Source of the DNA: Paenibacillus thalictri
GTDB lineage: Bacteria > Bacillota > Bacilli > Paenibacillales > NBRC-103111
Length of the DNA: 64,000 bases
Direction of reading: 5' to 3'
Assembly: GCF_004307995.1 (NCBI RefSeq)
Contig: NZ_SIRE01000005.1
Location: 62,001 to 126,000, forward strand
Shown here: positions 9,355 to 18,937 of the stretch, piece by piece
Position numbering within the stretch: the first letter of the stretch is position 1
Layout of the letters: each line of letters starts with the position of its first letter
The notes under the pieces: model-generated
What the model was told of the DNA's origin: nothing
Databases searched by the model: none
The model's input: only the letters and a program-made list of their open reading frames with translations
Program-made: the position numbers and the translations under genes

Positions 9355-9522
9355 GTGCGAACCCCAAGCTCACATGAATTTTCTGGGAGATTCGCACCAA
9401 GCGTCATATGTGGAAATCTGCCTGTTTGTTCGGGTAAAATGAGATAAGATTAGGACCTTTTTATCCGGTTCGCACTTTTGAGGCTCGCAAGCCTTACGCA
9501 GCAAGGCCTGCCGAGACTCGCT
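9355..9522 (+). promoter_or_regulatory. CRISPR leader, array 2
   Basis: It begins GTGCGAACCCCAAGCTCACA and closes the inverted pair with GATTCGCACC, then has an AT-rich stretch and TTCGCACTTTTGAGG before the first repeat. It is nearly identical to the leader of array 3. No cas2 or other cas gene lies upstream, where one would normally be found in a type I-C locus. Confidence 0.8.
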
Positions 9523-10544
9523 GTCGCTCCTCACGTAGGAGCGTGGATTGAAATCCGATTGATCGGGGCATTTATCGCTAAGGAAAAAGTCGCTCCTCAC
9601 GTAGGAGCGTGGATTGAAATAGCCTTGCAGTCGCAGATAGCGACGCTGGAAATGACGTCGCTCCTCACGTAGGAGCGTGGATTGAAATTTTTGCCGGAGA
9701 CAGCGGCCGCGTGTCCCAATTGGCGTCGCTCCTCACGTAGGAGCGTGGATTGAAATTCGTTGTAAACATGTAGCCACTCTCCCATGGCTACAGTCGCTCC
9801 TCACGTAGGAGCGTGGATTGAAATAATGAATGGATATCCAAAAGGTATAATTGTGCCCGTCGCTCCTCACGTAGGAGCGTGGATTGAAATCAGTCTGCGA
9901 AGTAATTTGCAAATCGCCGACAGTGTCGCTCCTCACGTAGGAGCGTGGATTGAAATTAGCAGGGCTCAAAAACAATTATTCCGATAACGGTCGCTCCTCA
10001 CGTAGGAGCGTGGATTGAAATTGAATTTGCAGTATCCGAGCCCGGCCAGCGATCGGTGTCGCTCCTCACGTAGGAGCGCGGATTGAAATTGTTATATACG
10101 TCGGCTTCGGGTGTTGGTAAAAGTGTCGCTCCTCACGTAGGAGCGTGGATTGAAATCGCTAGAACGTCCTTGATTTGTGTCAATAGATTGTCGCTCCTCA
10201 CGTAGGAGCGTGGATTGAAATGTTTTCTGAAATCTCAAGGCGCAGTTGATGTTCAGTCGCTCCTCACGTAGGAGCGTGGATTGAAATCTGGTACATCTTC
10301 AATAGATCGCCCGGAAAATCTTGTCGCTCCTCACGTAGGAGCGTGGATTGAAATCGCAAACGACGGGTATTCTTGTTGAAATTGCTTCGTCGCTCCTCAC
10401 GTAGGAGCGTGGATTGAAATAAGCATATGGCAAATAGCGGTACGATGCAAATTAAGTCGCTCCTCACGTAGGAGCGTGGATTGAAATTTTTCTGGGGGTT
10501 TCAGTCAGCACTCTTAAGAGATGTCGCTCCTCACGTAAGAGCGT
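9523..10544 (+). CRISPR. CRISPR array 2, type I-C-like, 15 full repeats plus a truncated one
   Basis: Repeats of 32 bp start at 9523, 9589, 9657, 9725, 9793, 9859, 9925, 9990, 10058, 10125, 10190, 10256, 10323, 10389 and 10456; a last one at 10523 is cut after about 22 bases. They begin GTCGCTCCTCACGTAGGAGC and end GGATTGAAAT, and nearly all are identical (repeat 9 has GCGCGG). Spacers are 33-36 bp and all differ. The uniformity suggests it was the most recently active of the three arrays. The effector genes must be elsewhere if it still works. Confidence 0.97.
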
Positions 10545-10697
10545 CCGGTTCCCGTTTTCCCGGATGTCGTTTGATGTAAATTTCTGGAAGTACCCCCTCC
10601 TGTTTGACTCCCCATTCCCAGGACAACTCAGGAAACAGCACATACTCGAACAATTCTCCGAGCATAGCAGACCTCATACAACTGGCCTATAAAAAAA

Positions 10698-12376
10698 CTA
10701 CGACTGACCAATTAACTAACAAGGATTTCCATATGCCTCTGTCGAAGTAGTAACTACCCACTTTGATGGAGGTTTCTTTTTTATGCCACTGCCGAAAAAT
10801 CGAATTGTTCCAAAAGATAAGATGTACTTCAGACCCGAGTTTGAACATTGCCTGCACTGTGGTGCAAAACTAAAGAGAAGCCATACAGCTTGGAAAAAGA
10901 ACATCTCTACTCTCCACGGAGTTATCCAGGCTTGGAGCATGGCTTATGTCTGTTCCAATGTAAATTGCGAATTTCCCAACACCTATTACAAGTCCGCAGA
11001 AGCGGATCTGCTCGCTATGAAACATACTTCTTACGGTTTCGACGTGCTCGCCCTTGTTGGTCAACTCCGTTTCAAGCAACATATGACCATTGCCGAAATA
11101 ACCGAGGAGCTTTCAGGCCGCGGTGTTGCTACATCCGAACGTAATTCCCAACGTTTGTATGAGCGGTATTTAACATTGTTGCGTTCTAGCGTAACGGATT
11201 ATGTGAAAGAAGAACTCAAGCAAGTGGTAAACTCGCACGGAGGAATCATGATCTCCATGGACGGTGTTCAACCCGAGAAAGGAAATGAGACGCTTTATGT
11301 TGTCCGAGAGGTGTTTAGTGGCACTATTTTGGTTGCTAAAAGCCTAAAGAGCAGCGGGGCAGAAGAACTGAAAGAGCTCATCCAACCCGTCATCGATCTC
11401 GGTTTCCCCGTCATCGGCATTGTTACGGATGGTCAGCAATCTATCCGTATGGCCATGGAGTCGTTGCTTCCCGATGTCCCGTATCAGTACTGCCAGTATC
11501 ACTACTTAAAGGATATCGCTAAGCCCATCGTCGATCTGGACCGTAAACTCAAAACCGGCATAAAGAAAAGTCTGCGCGGCATTCGAGAGATCGAAAGGAA
11601 ACTCGACAAGAGTGCTTTCGAAGAATCCGAAGTTGTGCAGGATTATTTGGCAGCCGTTCGTTCTGTGCTCCTCGAGGATGGTAACCCACCATTGGACTTG
11701 CCCGGAATTCAGATTTACGAAACCGCCGAAGTCATTCAGGCATCTCTACAAACATGCCTGGATAAAAAAGGGGCCCTCGCAACTTCAAAACGTTTTCAGA
11801 ATATTCAACAAACTGACTGAATTTCGCGGGCTCTACGAAGAAGTAAAGCGCTGGTCACAACCTTTACATCACGTAGCTAACATCTTGAATCCAGCACTCG
11901 ATCAATCTAGTGAGTCTGTGCAGTTACAAATGAATTACCTTTTGAAGTGGTTAGAGCAAACGTACAATGAAGAGGCTGACCAGCCGATGGTTAAAAATTT
12001 CATGAGCTACACAAAAGGCTTTTGGAAAGGGCTCTTCACTTGTTACGACCACCCACACGTTCCTCGTACCAACAACGACCACGAGCGATTTTTCCGTAAA
12101 ACCAAAACACGTCATCGACGAATGACAGGACTGAGAAGCTGGAACGAATGCATCATTCGGTCTGGGGAGTTTGTTGTGTTCGTCGATGATGCTCTTCGCC
12201 AAAATGATCTCCTTAGACGACTCCAGAGTGTTAGTTACGAAGCGTTTCGCGAAGAACGCTCCAGATGGTCTAACCGTTTGGAAGAAACAACAAAACGTCG
12301 TCGATTCCGCCGCGACCCGCAAAAGTACCTACAAGAGACTGAATCTAAGTATTGTGCGTTAATTGGCCAGTCGTAG
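10698..12376 (+). mobile_element. Insertion sequence, 1679 bp
   Basis: Terminal inverted repeats lie at 10698-10715 (CTACGACTGACCAATTAA) and 12359-12376, matching with one mismatch. The element is flanked by A runs: seven A at 10691-10697 and eight A at 12377-12384, consistent with a 7-8 bp target duplication in an A tract. The transposase stop codon lies within the right inverted repeat. The IS family was not assigned. The inner gene has a frameshift, so the copy may be inactive. Confidence 0.85.
10783..12376 (+). pseudogene. DDE transposase with a +1 frameshift
   Basis: The first part runs 10783-11820 and has paired Cys motifs (HCLHCGAK and CSNVNC), then the DDE Asp residues in SMDGVQPEKG and VTDGQQS. 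The second part continues in the +1 frame to 12376 and has the DDE Glu in NNDHERFFRK. The change of frame falls near 11764-11800, next to the run AAAAAAGGGG (11764-11773). A +1 shift is not the usual -1 slippage of IS elements, so a one-base insertion or a sequencing error is more likely than programmed frameshifting. The start follows GGAGG by 10 bases. Confidence 0.8.
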
Positions 12377-12822
12377 AAAAAAAACATCATGCGACGTGCT
12401 TCTGCGGGCGGAATAAGCAAAGGAAACCGGTCGTGGACCCGGTTTCTGTGTAGTGAAATCATTTTCTCCACATCTCCCGGATCGATGATACGCTCCCAAT
12501 TTCATCCTGCACACTGAGTAAAAGGGTCCAGTCCGTTCGCCTCCGCAGTAAACAACATTCCCGGATGCAAATGAATGAACGCCATGCTTGTGTAGCCCTT
12601 AAGAGATTGTATGATCTGAAAATACGAGCCGGATACAAGGGGACAGAATCTTGGAAGGACATTGATAAGCAATTTCTGCTATAATAGTTGCAAGTTTGAA
12701 ATGTACGTACAATTCTTGTATCGTGCAGGGAAGCTTGAGTCCGGAGCAAACAAACGGTGTTTTGATTCGAAGTTTGCGTGAATCGGGATAGTTTCAGCGA
12801 CTTTAGTTGGAGGCGTTGCAGA

Positions 12823-15114
12823 GTGGAGCGGCGTATATTCAGGTTGTTTTCATCAAAATATTTGGTACGGTTATTGCTGTTGACTTTGTTGATAGGGACG
12901 ATTCCCGTAGTCACCTTAGGCAGCTTGTCGTTTATTCGCGCAAAAAACAGCGTGCAGGAAAAAGTGAATGACAGCAACATGCAGCTATTGCAGCAAACCC
13001 AGTTAAATGTGGAACAGGTTCTGCAACTGTTCGAAAACTTGATGACTCAGTACATTTCAACGTCAACTGTTAATGAAGCTTTACAGACGCCATTTTCGCC
13101 CAAAAACTTTGTATTGATGAACGAGCTTGCCGTCGGTCTGAACAAAATGCAGCCCTATGAGCTCGGCATCCAAAACGTATATTTGGCGAATCTGGAGCAT
13201 GGATGGGTATTGTCCAATCAGGGGTACGGAGTTTTGGATGAATCACAAATGAAAGACATCATTCGGGAATACGCCAAATCGGATAAACCTTCATTTTGGG
13301 CGACGATCTCCTCGGAGCCCGGTGACACCGGGGCGGCCTCCGGAGTCCGTCTTGTCAAAAGGCTGCCGTTATACAGAATCTCCGGCTCCGGGCTTATTAT
13401 AGGCGTAATTTCTCACAACAAATTGGAAAAGCTCGTATTTAACGAGGGAGAGAAGCGGGAGACGGTCATTTTGGATGCCCAATATAACCCGCTTACCCAG
13501 CCGTTCGGCAGCGTGATGAAGTCTGCCGACGAACTTGCGCAAGCGGTCGAACGGATTCAGCAGTCTCCAGATATGCAGAGTGGATATTTTACATTTAACG
13601 CCAATCATGAAACGGTCAGTGTGATTTTTTCCAAATCAAGTTATAACGGTTGGTATTATTTATCCTTTTCTTCCTTGAACGATATTACCCGGGATTCCCG
13701 CTCGATCGGATGGTACACACTATATATTTCGGCAGGGACGTTTACTTTCATTTTGCTCATGGCTTGGATTGGTTCCAAGAGGATGTACCTGCCGATTCGT
13801 CGCGTCGTTTCCGTGGCGATAGGTGGCGATTCGGAGAATCAACGTGAGCATAAGGACGAATTTCAGGTCATCGGAGAACAAATTAACCGGCTCAGGACTT
13901 CTCAGACTCATATGAAAGACCAGCTTCGCATCCACTCCAAGCAATTGGAAGCGTTTTTTATACGCAGGTTGCTGCAGGGGGAAATCAGGCCCAGCGAAAC
14001 GAGGGAACGTTGGAGCCAATTCGCTTACGATCCGGGCCCCGCCATGTTTGCCGTCCTCACCGTTCAAATCGATACCTTAGAGCATACGAGATATGGCGAT
14101 CAGGATATCGATCTGCTGATGTTTGCTATCAATAATATTGCCGGCGAGCTGATTCAGCCCGAGCGGAGGCTGGAACCGGTGGTCATGGTGGACAACCAGG
14201 TAACGATATGCCGCGGCGAAGAACAGTTGGCTCCGAATTTCGAAGCAATGCTGTTCGAATATGCCGAGCAAGTACAACAAACGGTTGATGACCTGCTCGG
14301 ATTAAAAATCAGCATTGGCATAAGCCGTCTTTATTCCGATATTAACCAGACGCATCAAGCTTACAAGGAGAGCTTGGAATCATTGAAGTACCGGGTGCGC
14401 TTCGGAGAGCAAGCGATATTGCCGTTCATGCATGTATTGCCGGCTACCTCCATTACGGCCGCTTACCCGGATTGGCTGGAAAAGGAACTACTTGATGCCG
14501 TCAAAATGGAAGACCGGGCCCGCTCCAAGGAGTTGCTAAATGAGTTTATCCAGAAGGTCATCGCAGATTATCCGCGTTATGATGATCTTCAAATGGTATT
14601 GACGCGATTCCTGATCGACCTGCTGAGAGAATGGCAGGAGGCTGGGGAGAGAGGCAATTCCCTGCGAGTGATGGATAAACCTATTCACGAACATCTGCTG
14701 GGATTGCGAACCGCTGAAGACATCGAGATGTGGTTTTTCCGAAATGTCATTGAACCGATGATCGACTCGCTTCATCACAAGTGGGAAAGCCAAAATAAGA
14801 CAATATCCAACCGGATGCTGGACATGATTCATGATGAGTTTGCTTCGAATTTAACGCTGGAGCTTTGCGCGTCGCGATTGAATTACCACCCGAATTATAT
14901 CAAGACCGTCTTCCGTAAAGAGACCGGCGTCAATTTCAGCGACTATTTATCTCAGTATCGGCTCACCATAGCCAAGAAGTGGCTGGTGGAGAGCGACATG
15001 AAGATCAATGAAATCGCCGAGAGGCTGCAGTACCAGAATTCGCAAAATTTCATAAGGTACTTCCGCAAAATGGAAAATATGACTCCGGGGCAATACCGCG
15101 AAAAGCACCGGTAA
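12823..15114 (+). CDS. AraC-family regulator with membrane sensor domain
   Basis: The GTG at 12823 is preferred because GGAGG lies 9 bases before it; the frame is open from 12778. The protein has about 763 residues. A first membrane helix is near residues 11-30, an extracellular Cache-like sensor region spans about 35-280, and a second helix lies near 290-310. The C-terminal 100 residues hold two helix-turn-helix motifs of the AraC type (LELCASRLNYHPNYIKTVFRKETG and INEIAERLQYQNSQ regions). Such one-component regulators in Paenibacillaceae sense sugars outside the cell and activate adjacent ABC transporter operons, here the one starting at 15489. A TATAAT at 12677-12682 may belong to its promoter. 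Confidence 0.85.
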   Translation: MERRIFRLFSSKYLVRLLLLTLLIGTIPVVTLGSLSFIRAKNSVQEKVNDSNMQLLQQTQLNVEQVLQLFENLMTQYISTSTVNEALQTPFSPKNFVLMNELAVGLNKMQPYELGIQNVYLANLEHGWVLSNQGYGVLDESQMKDIIREYAKSDKPSFWATISSEPGDTGAASGVRLVKRLPLYRISGSGLIIGVISHNKLEKLVFNEGEKRETVILDAQYNPLTQPFGSVMKSADELAQAVERIQQSPDMQSGYFTFNANHETVSVIFSKSSYNGWYYLSFSSLNDITRDSRSIGWYTLYISAGTFTFILLMAWIGSKRMYLPIRRVVSVAIGGDSENQREHKDEFQVIGEQINRLRTSQTHMKDQLRIHSKQLEAFFIRRLLQGEIRPSETRERWSQFAYDPGPAMFAVLTVQIDTLEHTRYGDQDIDLLMFAINNIAGELIQPERRLEPVVMVDNQVTICRGEEQLAPNFEAMLFEYAEQVQQTVDDLLGLKISIGISRLYSDINQTHQAYKESLESLKYRVRFGEQAILPFMHVLPATSITAAYPDWLEKELLDAVKMEDRARSKELLNEFIQKVIADYPRYDDLQMVLTRFLIDLLREWQEAGERGNSLRVMDKPIHEHLLGLRTAEDIEMWFFRNVIEPMIDSLHHKWESQNKTISNRMLDMIHDEFASNLTLELCASRLNYHPNYIKTVFRKETGVNFSDYLSQYRLTIAKKWLVESDMKINEIAERLQYQNSQNFIRYFRKMENMTPGQYREKHR

Positions 15115-15124
15115 TTCAACGAAC

Positions 15125-15150
15125 AAAAGCCTGGCTCAAGGGCTTTTTTT
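15125..15150 (+). terminator. Terminator of the AraC regulator gene
   Basis: The stem AAAAGCC / GGCTTTT has a 9-base loop and an eight-T tail. It starts 10 bases after the stop codon of the regulator. Confidence 0.75.
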
Positions 15151-15159
15151 TCCGAGAAG

Positions 15160-15362
15160 ATGCTCACGCCTCGATAAGCGGGCCTTGAATCAGGTGGGGG
15201 AGAGTCCCTATCCGATGTTCAGCAAAGCTGAAGCGAGTTCACTCGGCGATCCATCGCATAGGCAACGAAAAAGCTTGGGAAACCAGGCTTTTTTGCTTAT
15301 ATGCCACAATGATTATCCGGATATGCCCTTTGGATTATCCCCTGTCGAAAGACGGGGGTTTT
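15160..15362 (+). promoter_or_regulatory. Structured leader-like region with two intrinsic terminators
   Basis: Ahead of the sugar ABC operon this stretch holds a row of small hairpins, for example TTCAGC-AAA-GCTGAA near 15219-15233 and CGAG-TTCA-CTCG nearby. Two terminators follow: AAAAAGCTTGG / CCAGGCTTTTT at 15268-15293, and CCCCTGTC-GAAA-GACGGGGG plus T residues at 15339-15362. Such an order could mean attenuation of the operon or a short independent RNA. I compared it by eye with glycine, SAM-I, FMN and c-di-GMP riboswitches and found no convincing match. No coding sequence here is supported. Confidence 0.4.
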
Positions 15363-15488
15363 CCTCTATGAAGCCATCATCTGCTATGGAGATTATCGAC
15401 AGGAATCCGCAATATAAGTACATTGGAGTCACCCGAATAAATACCGGAACAAAGGGGACAAAAGATAAGGAGGAGAATCGCCCTGGAG

Positions 15489-16406
15489 ATGACATTTACA
15501 AATAAAACGTTCGCCCGCCGGTTGAAGCGTCACCGCTGGTTGTATATCATGCTTTTACCGGGTCTGCTTTATTTTCTCGTTTACAAATATTTGCCCATGT
15601 GGGGAATATTGATTGCTTTTCAAGATTACCAGCCGTTTCAGGGGTTTTTCGGAAGCAGTTGGGTCGGTTTCAAGCATTTTGAAACGTTTTTTACGAACGA
15701 TGCGTTTTGGATGCTGTTTCGCAACACGTTTATACTTGCGGTGTACAACATCGTGTTTTTTTTCCCGCTTCCTATCGTCATATCGCTGCTGCTGAATGAA
15801 GTACGCAAAGAGTTTTTCAAACGTTTTGTCCAAACGCTGATCTATATTCCGCATTTCGTATCCTGGGTTGTTGTCGTTGGGATCAGCTTTCTGTTTTTCT
15901 CCACGGAAGGCGGCATCGTCAACACGATGCTGAACAGCGTGGGCAAAGAGCCGGTCAACTTTCTGCTTAGCCGCGATTGGTTCCGGACGATCGTTACGTC
16001 GCAGGTTATTTGGAAGGAGACCGGTTGGGGTACGATCATTTTTCTCGCTGCATTGGCCGGGGTTGACCCGCAGTTATACGAGGCCGCACGAATTGACGGG
16101 GCAGGGCGCTGGAGACAAATGTGGCATATTACGTTGCCGGCCATCCGCAGCACGATCATTATTTTGTTGATTTTACGGATCGGACATTTTCTGGATTCCG
16201 GCTTCGAACAGATTTTCCTGATGGTGAATCCGATGAACCGGGAGGTAGGGGAAGTGTTTGATACTTATGTATACAGCACGGGCATTACCCAGGGAAAATT
16301 CAGCTACAGCACCGCGGTCGGCATGTTTAAATCGGTCGTCGGACTTGTGCTTGTCGTTTTCGCCAACAAGCTGGCCAAAAAATTCGGCGAAGAAGGCATT
16401 TATTAA
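15489..16406 (+). CDS. Polysaccharide ABC transporter permease (LplB-like)
   Basis: The protein has 305 residues and six membrane segments. It carries the ABC sugar permease motif EAARIDGAGRWRQMWHITLP. The LplB/YtcP pair is typical of oligosaccharide importers in Paenibacillaceae, which share an ATPase encoded elsewhere (MsmX-like); none is found in this operon. It starts the operon permease, permease, binding protein, GH43, GH43-like and is probably controlled by the AraC regulator upstream. Confidence 0.88.
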   Translation: MTFTNKTFARRLKRHRWLYIMLLPGLLYFLVYKYLPMWGILIAFQDYQPFQGFFGSSWVGFKHFETFFTNDAFWMLFRNTFILAVYNIVFFFPLPIVISLLLNEVRKEFFKRFVQTLIYIPHFVSWVVVVGISFLFFSTEGGIVNTMLNSVGKEPVNFLLSRDWFRTIVTSQVIWKETGWGTIIFLAALAGVDPQLYEAARIDGAGRWRQMWHITLPAIRSTIIILLILRIGHFLDSGFEQIFLMVNPMNREVGEVFDTYVYSTGITQGKFSYSTAVGMFKSVVGLVLVVFANKLAKKFGEEGIY

Positions 16407-16425
16407 GGAAGGAGGGAGCCATGTT

Positions 16426-17304
16426 ATGCCGGATAGAACTTTATCCAGCCGGTTGCTGGATGGAATCAACTACTTGCTATTGTCGCTTGTTGCCGCAGCT
16501 TGCGTATTGCCGTTCATCTATATTTTGGCGGCATCTGTCACGGAACCGACGGAGCTGATCAAAAAAGGGTTTCTTTTATTTCCTACCCGGTTTTCGTTGA
16601 TCGGGTATGAGTATATTTTGTCCACAGATACGATTTTGTCCAGCTTGGGCGTGTCCATTTTCATTACGGTAGCCGGAACGCTGGCGAATTTGTTATTTAC
16701 CGCCTTGATGGCTTACCCGCTTGCGCAAAGGGATTTAATGGGCGTCAGCTTCGTTATGAGGCTTGTTGTATTCTCGATGCTGTTTAGCGGCGGAATGATC
16801 CCGACGTATCTGGTCGTCAAGGAGACGGGACTGCTTGACAGCCCGGCTTCCCTGATCGTGCCGGGCCTGATCAGCGCCTTTAACCTGATTATTATGCGAA
16901 GCTTTTTTCAGCAGCTCCCCGATGGGCTGGAGGAAGCGGCAAGGATTGACGGCTGCAGCGATGTAGGCATTCTTTTTCGTATCGTGCTCCCGCTGTCGGC
17001 GCCGGTTCTTGCTTCGCTTGCTTTGTTTTATGCGGTAGGGCACTGGAATACTTATTTTAACGCGATTCTTTATATCAACGACAGCACTTACTGGCCTATC
17101 CAGGTTTGGTTGAGGCAAATTGTGATATTAGCGCAAGGGGGGATCGGCGATTCAACGCAATTCAGCGAGGACTTTGTTCCGCCGCCGGCGGAAACGATCA
17201 AGATGGCGGTCATTGTCATTTCGACGCTGCCCATATTGATTGTGTATCCGTTTTTGCAAAAGCACTTTGCCAAAGGTGCGCTTTTGGGGTCAGTGAAAGG
17301 CTAA
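16426..17304 (+). CDS. Carbohydrate ABC transporter permease (YtcP/LplC-like)
   Basis: The ATG at 16426 follows GGAGGG; the frame stays open upstream inside the previous gene. The protein has 292 residues, six membrane segments and the motif EEAARIDGCSDVGILFRIVLP. It pairs with the LplB-like permease, 19 bp upstream, to form the membrane pore for an oligosaccharide. It ends 26 bp before the binding-protein gene. Confidence 0.88.
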   Translation: MPDRTLSSRLLDGINYLLLSLVAAACVLPFIYILAASVTEPTELIKKGFLLFPTRFSLIGYEYILSTDTILSSLGVSIFITVAGTLANLLFTALMAYPLAQRDLMGVSFVMRLVVFSMLFSGGMIPTYLVVKETGLLDSPASLIVPGLISAFNLIIMRSFFQQLPDGLEEAARIDGCSDVGILFRIVLPLSAPVLASLALFYAVGHWNTYFNAILYINDSTYWPIQVWLRQIVILAQGGIGDSTQFSEDFVPPPAETIKMAVIVISTLPILIVYPFLQKHFAKGALLGSVKG

Positions 17305-17330
17305 ATGAACTAAAGAAGAGGAGATTGAAT

Positions 17331-18854
17331 ATGAAAAATCATGCATCCCGCAAGTCTATCCAACTGCTCAGCGTTATTTGCATCACTTGTTTATCCGCTT
17401 CTCTGCTTGCAGCGTGCACATCGTCCAAGAAAGAACCTTCGGCTGCACAGCAGCCCGGGGGGACTCCGGCCGCAGCGGCCAAGCCGCTTGAACTGAAAGT
17501 GATGATGATCCAGCAACTCGCGGAGCCGCCGAAAAAAGACAGCCCGTTTTTGAAAAAAATCGAAGAATATACGAATACAAAGCTGGATATTACTTGGGTT
17601 CCGGGAGCGGGAACCGCTTATGACGACAAGGTCAGCGCAACCGTCGCTTCCGGCAATATGCCGGATGTGATTCTGATTCGGAAAACAAAAGAGTCGCCTA
17701 ACTTGAACGCACAGCAGTCCGGTGTGTTTTGGGAGCTCACCCCATACCTTAAGGATTACAAAAATTTAAGCAAAATGAGTCCGGTTGCCGTCCAAAATGC
17801 AAGTATCAGCGGGAAGCTGTACGGCCTTCCGCGCGAGCGCGTATTGTCCCGTTACGGCATGATTATCCGCCAGGACTGGCTGGACAATCTGGGGCTGCAG
17901 ACGCCGAAAACAGCCGACGATATTTACAAGGCGGCTAAAGCGTTTACCGAAAACGACCCGGATAAAGACGGCAAAAAAAATACGTTTGGCATTCAGGAAG
18001 ACGCTACGATGGAGCTGCTCAAGCAGTTGACGATCTACAATGGCGGCCCGAACGTCTGGGGACTTAAGGATGGCAAGGTAACTCCGGATTTCATGTATCC
18101 GGAATTCAAGTCCGCCCTTGACCTGTACAAGAAAATGGTCAGCGAAAAAATAATTAGCCCGGACTTCGCGATTGCCAAAAAATATGATTACTTTAACCAA
18201 GGCAAGGCCGGCATGTATTTCTCCGTCATCGATGACGGGACTACCCGCCATGCGGATATGATGAAGCAGGACCCGAAAGTGAAGATCGATGTCGCGGAAA
18301 ACTTCGACGGCCCTCAAGGTCAACGTGTAAGAGGAACGACTGGATATGACTCGCTGATTGCCATTCCCAAGTCGAGTGTCAAAGATGAAGCGAAGCTGAA
18401 GCAAATTCTCACGTTTCTGGATAAAATGGGCGACGATCCGATGTTGAGCCTGATCAATGCGGGGATCGAAGGCACAGACTACAAGGCGGAAAACGGCAAA
18501 GCTCAGAAAATCGCCGGTTCGAAAGGCTCCGAAGATTGGCAAAACTTGAGATGGGGCAGTCAGTTCGGCGGAATCCAAATCGAGAAAACGCCGCTTGAGC
18601 AGAAGGTGGATAAGTTGTTCATCGACAATACGAAGATTGGTGTCGTGGATCTGAGCGCTTCTCTCCTGTCGGATACCAACTCGCAAAAAGGCGCTGAGCT
18701 GAAGAAGGCCGTTACCGACGCGCAAGTGAAATACGTGCTCGGCGAGTTGGATGAAAAAGGCTGGAACGATGTCGTTGCCAAATGGCGCACGAGCGGCGGC
18801 GACAAAATCATCGAAGAATTCACTGCAGATTACAACAAGAGCAAGGGCAAATAA
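17331..18854 (+). CDS. Extracellular sugar-binding lipoprotein (LplA-like)
   Basis: The ATG at 17331 follows GAGGAG. The signal peptide ends in the lipobox LLAAC, so the protein is anchored on the outer face of the membrane. The mature protein of about 480 residues has the family 1 solute-binding fold, with typical segments such as GNMPDVILIRK and the calcium-binding-like NDPDKDGKKNT. It delivers an oligosaccharide to the two permeases. The sugar cannot be read from the sequence; the adjacent GH43 genes suggest an arabinan-, xylan- or fructan-type substrate. Confidence 0.88.
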   Translation: MKNHASRKSIQLLSVICITCLSASLLAACTSSKKEPSAAQQPGGTPAAAAKPLELKVMMIQQLAEPPKKDSPFLKKIEEYTNTKLDITWVPGAGTAYDDKVSATVASGNMPDVILIRKTKESPNLNAQQSGVFWELTPYLKDYKNLSKMSPVAVQNASISGKLYGLPRERVLSRYGMIIRQDWLDNLGLQTPKTADDIYKAAKAFTENDPDKDGKKNTFGIQEDATMELLKQLTIYNGGPNVWGLKDGKVTPDFMYPEFKSALDLYKKMVSEKIISPDFAIAKKYDYFNQGKAGMYFSVIDDGTTRHADMMKQDPKVKIDVAENFDGPQGQRVRGTTGYDSLIAIPKSSVKDEAKLKQILTFLDKMGDDPMLSLINAGIEGTDYKAENGKAQKIAGSKGSEDWQNLRWGSQFGGIQIEKTPLEQKVDKLFIDNTKIGVVDLSASLLSDTNSQKGAELKKAVTDAQVKYVLGELDEKGWNDVVAKWRTSGGDKIIEEFTADYNKSKGK

Positions 18855-18868
18855 TGGGGGACTTATCG

Positions 18869-18897
18869 GAATCCGCCGAGACTTCGGCGGAATTCCT
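18869..18897 (+). terminator. Hairpin between binding-protein gene and GH43 gene
   Basis: The stem CCGCCGA / TCGGCGG is extended by GGAAT / ATTCC with one bulge, followed by CTTTTTG. It is not followed by a long T run. It may protect the abundant binding-protein message or reduce expression of the enzymes downstream. Confidence 0.6.
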
Positions 18898-18937
18898 GCT
18901 TTTTGCACACTACCTACGATGGAAGGATATGAACACG

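Larger units (their letters stand above)
8262..9554 (+). repeat. Segmental duplication, copy A: GH43-like gene, spacer, CRISPR leader and first repeat
   Basis: This block matches 19824-21179 in order and orientation: gene, about 190 bp of non-coding sequence, leader, first repeat. The non-coding parts are nearly as similar as the genes, which shows a DNA-level duplication or conversion, not convergent evolution. Copy A lacks a 68-bp palindromic piece found in the other copy. Confidence 0.85.
10580..12520 (-). pseudogene. Remnant of a 7TM sensor histidine kinase, split by an insertion sequence
   Basis: The left part (about 10580-10697) matches the plus-strand sequence of the kinase gene at about 34990-35115, including GACTCCCCATTCCCAGGA. 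The right part (about 12377-12520) matches about 35115-35275, including GGTTTCTGTG then AGTGAA. Joining the two sides across the element restores one continuous stretch of similarity. Only a small middle part of the gene is left, so it is a dead paralogue of the kinase at 33668-35821. Similarity fades beyond both ends. Confidence 0.7.

Noticed and set aside
9733..9975. Open frames on both strands across the CRISPR arrays, with repeated peptides such as FNPRSYVRSD or VAPHVGAWIEI
   Set aside because: These are translations of the CRISPR repeats. They have no ribosome sites and follow the repeat period.
11764..11773. Classical -1 programmed frameshift at the A run in the transposase gene
   Set aside because: The two reading frames are related by +1, so -1 slippage at AAAAAAG would not join them.
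15200..15300. Glycine or SAM-I riboswitch, suggested by GGAGAG and AGGCAA stretches
   Set aside because: The spacing and partner strands do not fit either consensus. It is kept only as an unassigned structured region.
15185..15505. A 106-codon frame before the LplB-like gene
   Set aside because: No ribosome site, odd composition, and it spans two strong terminators.
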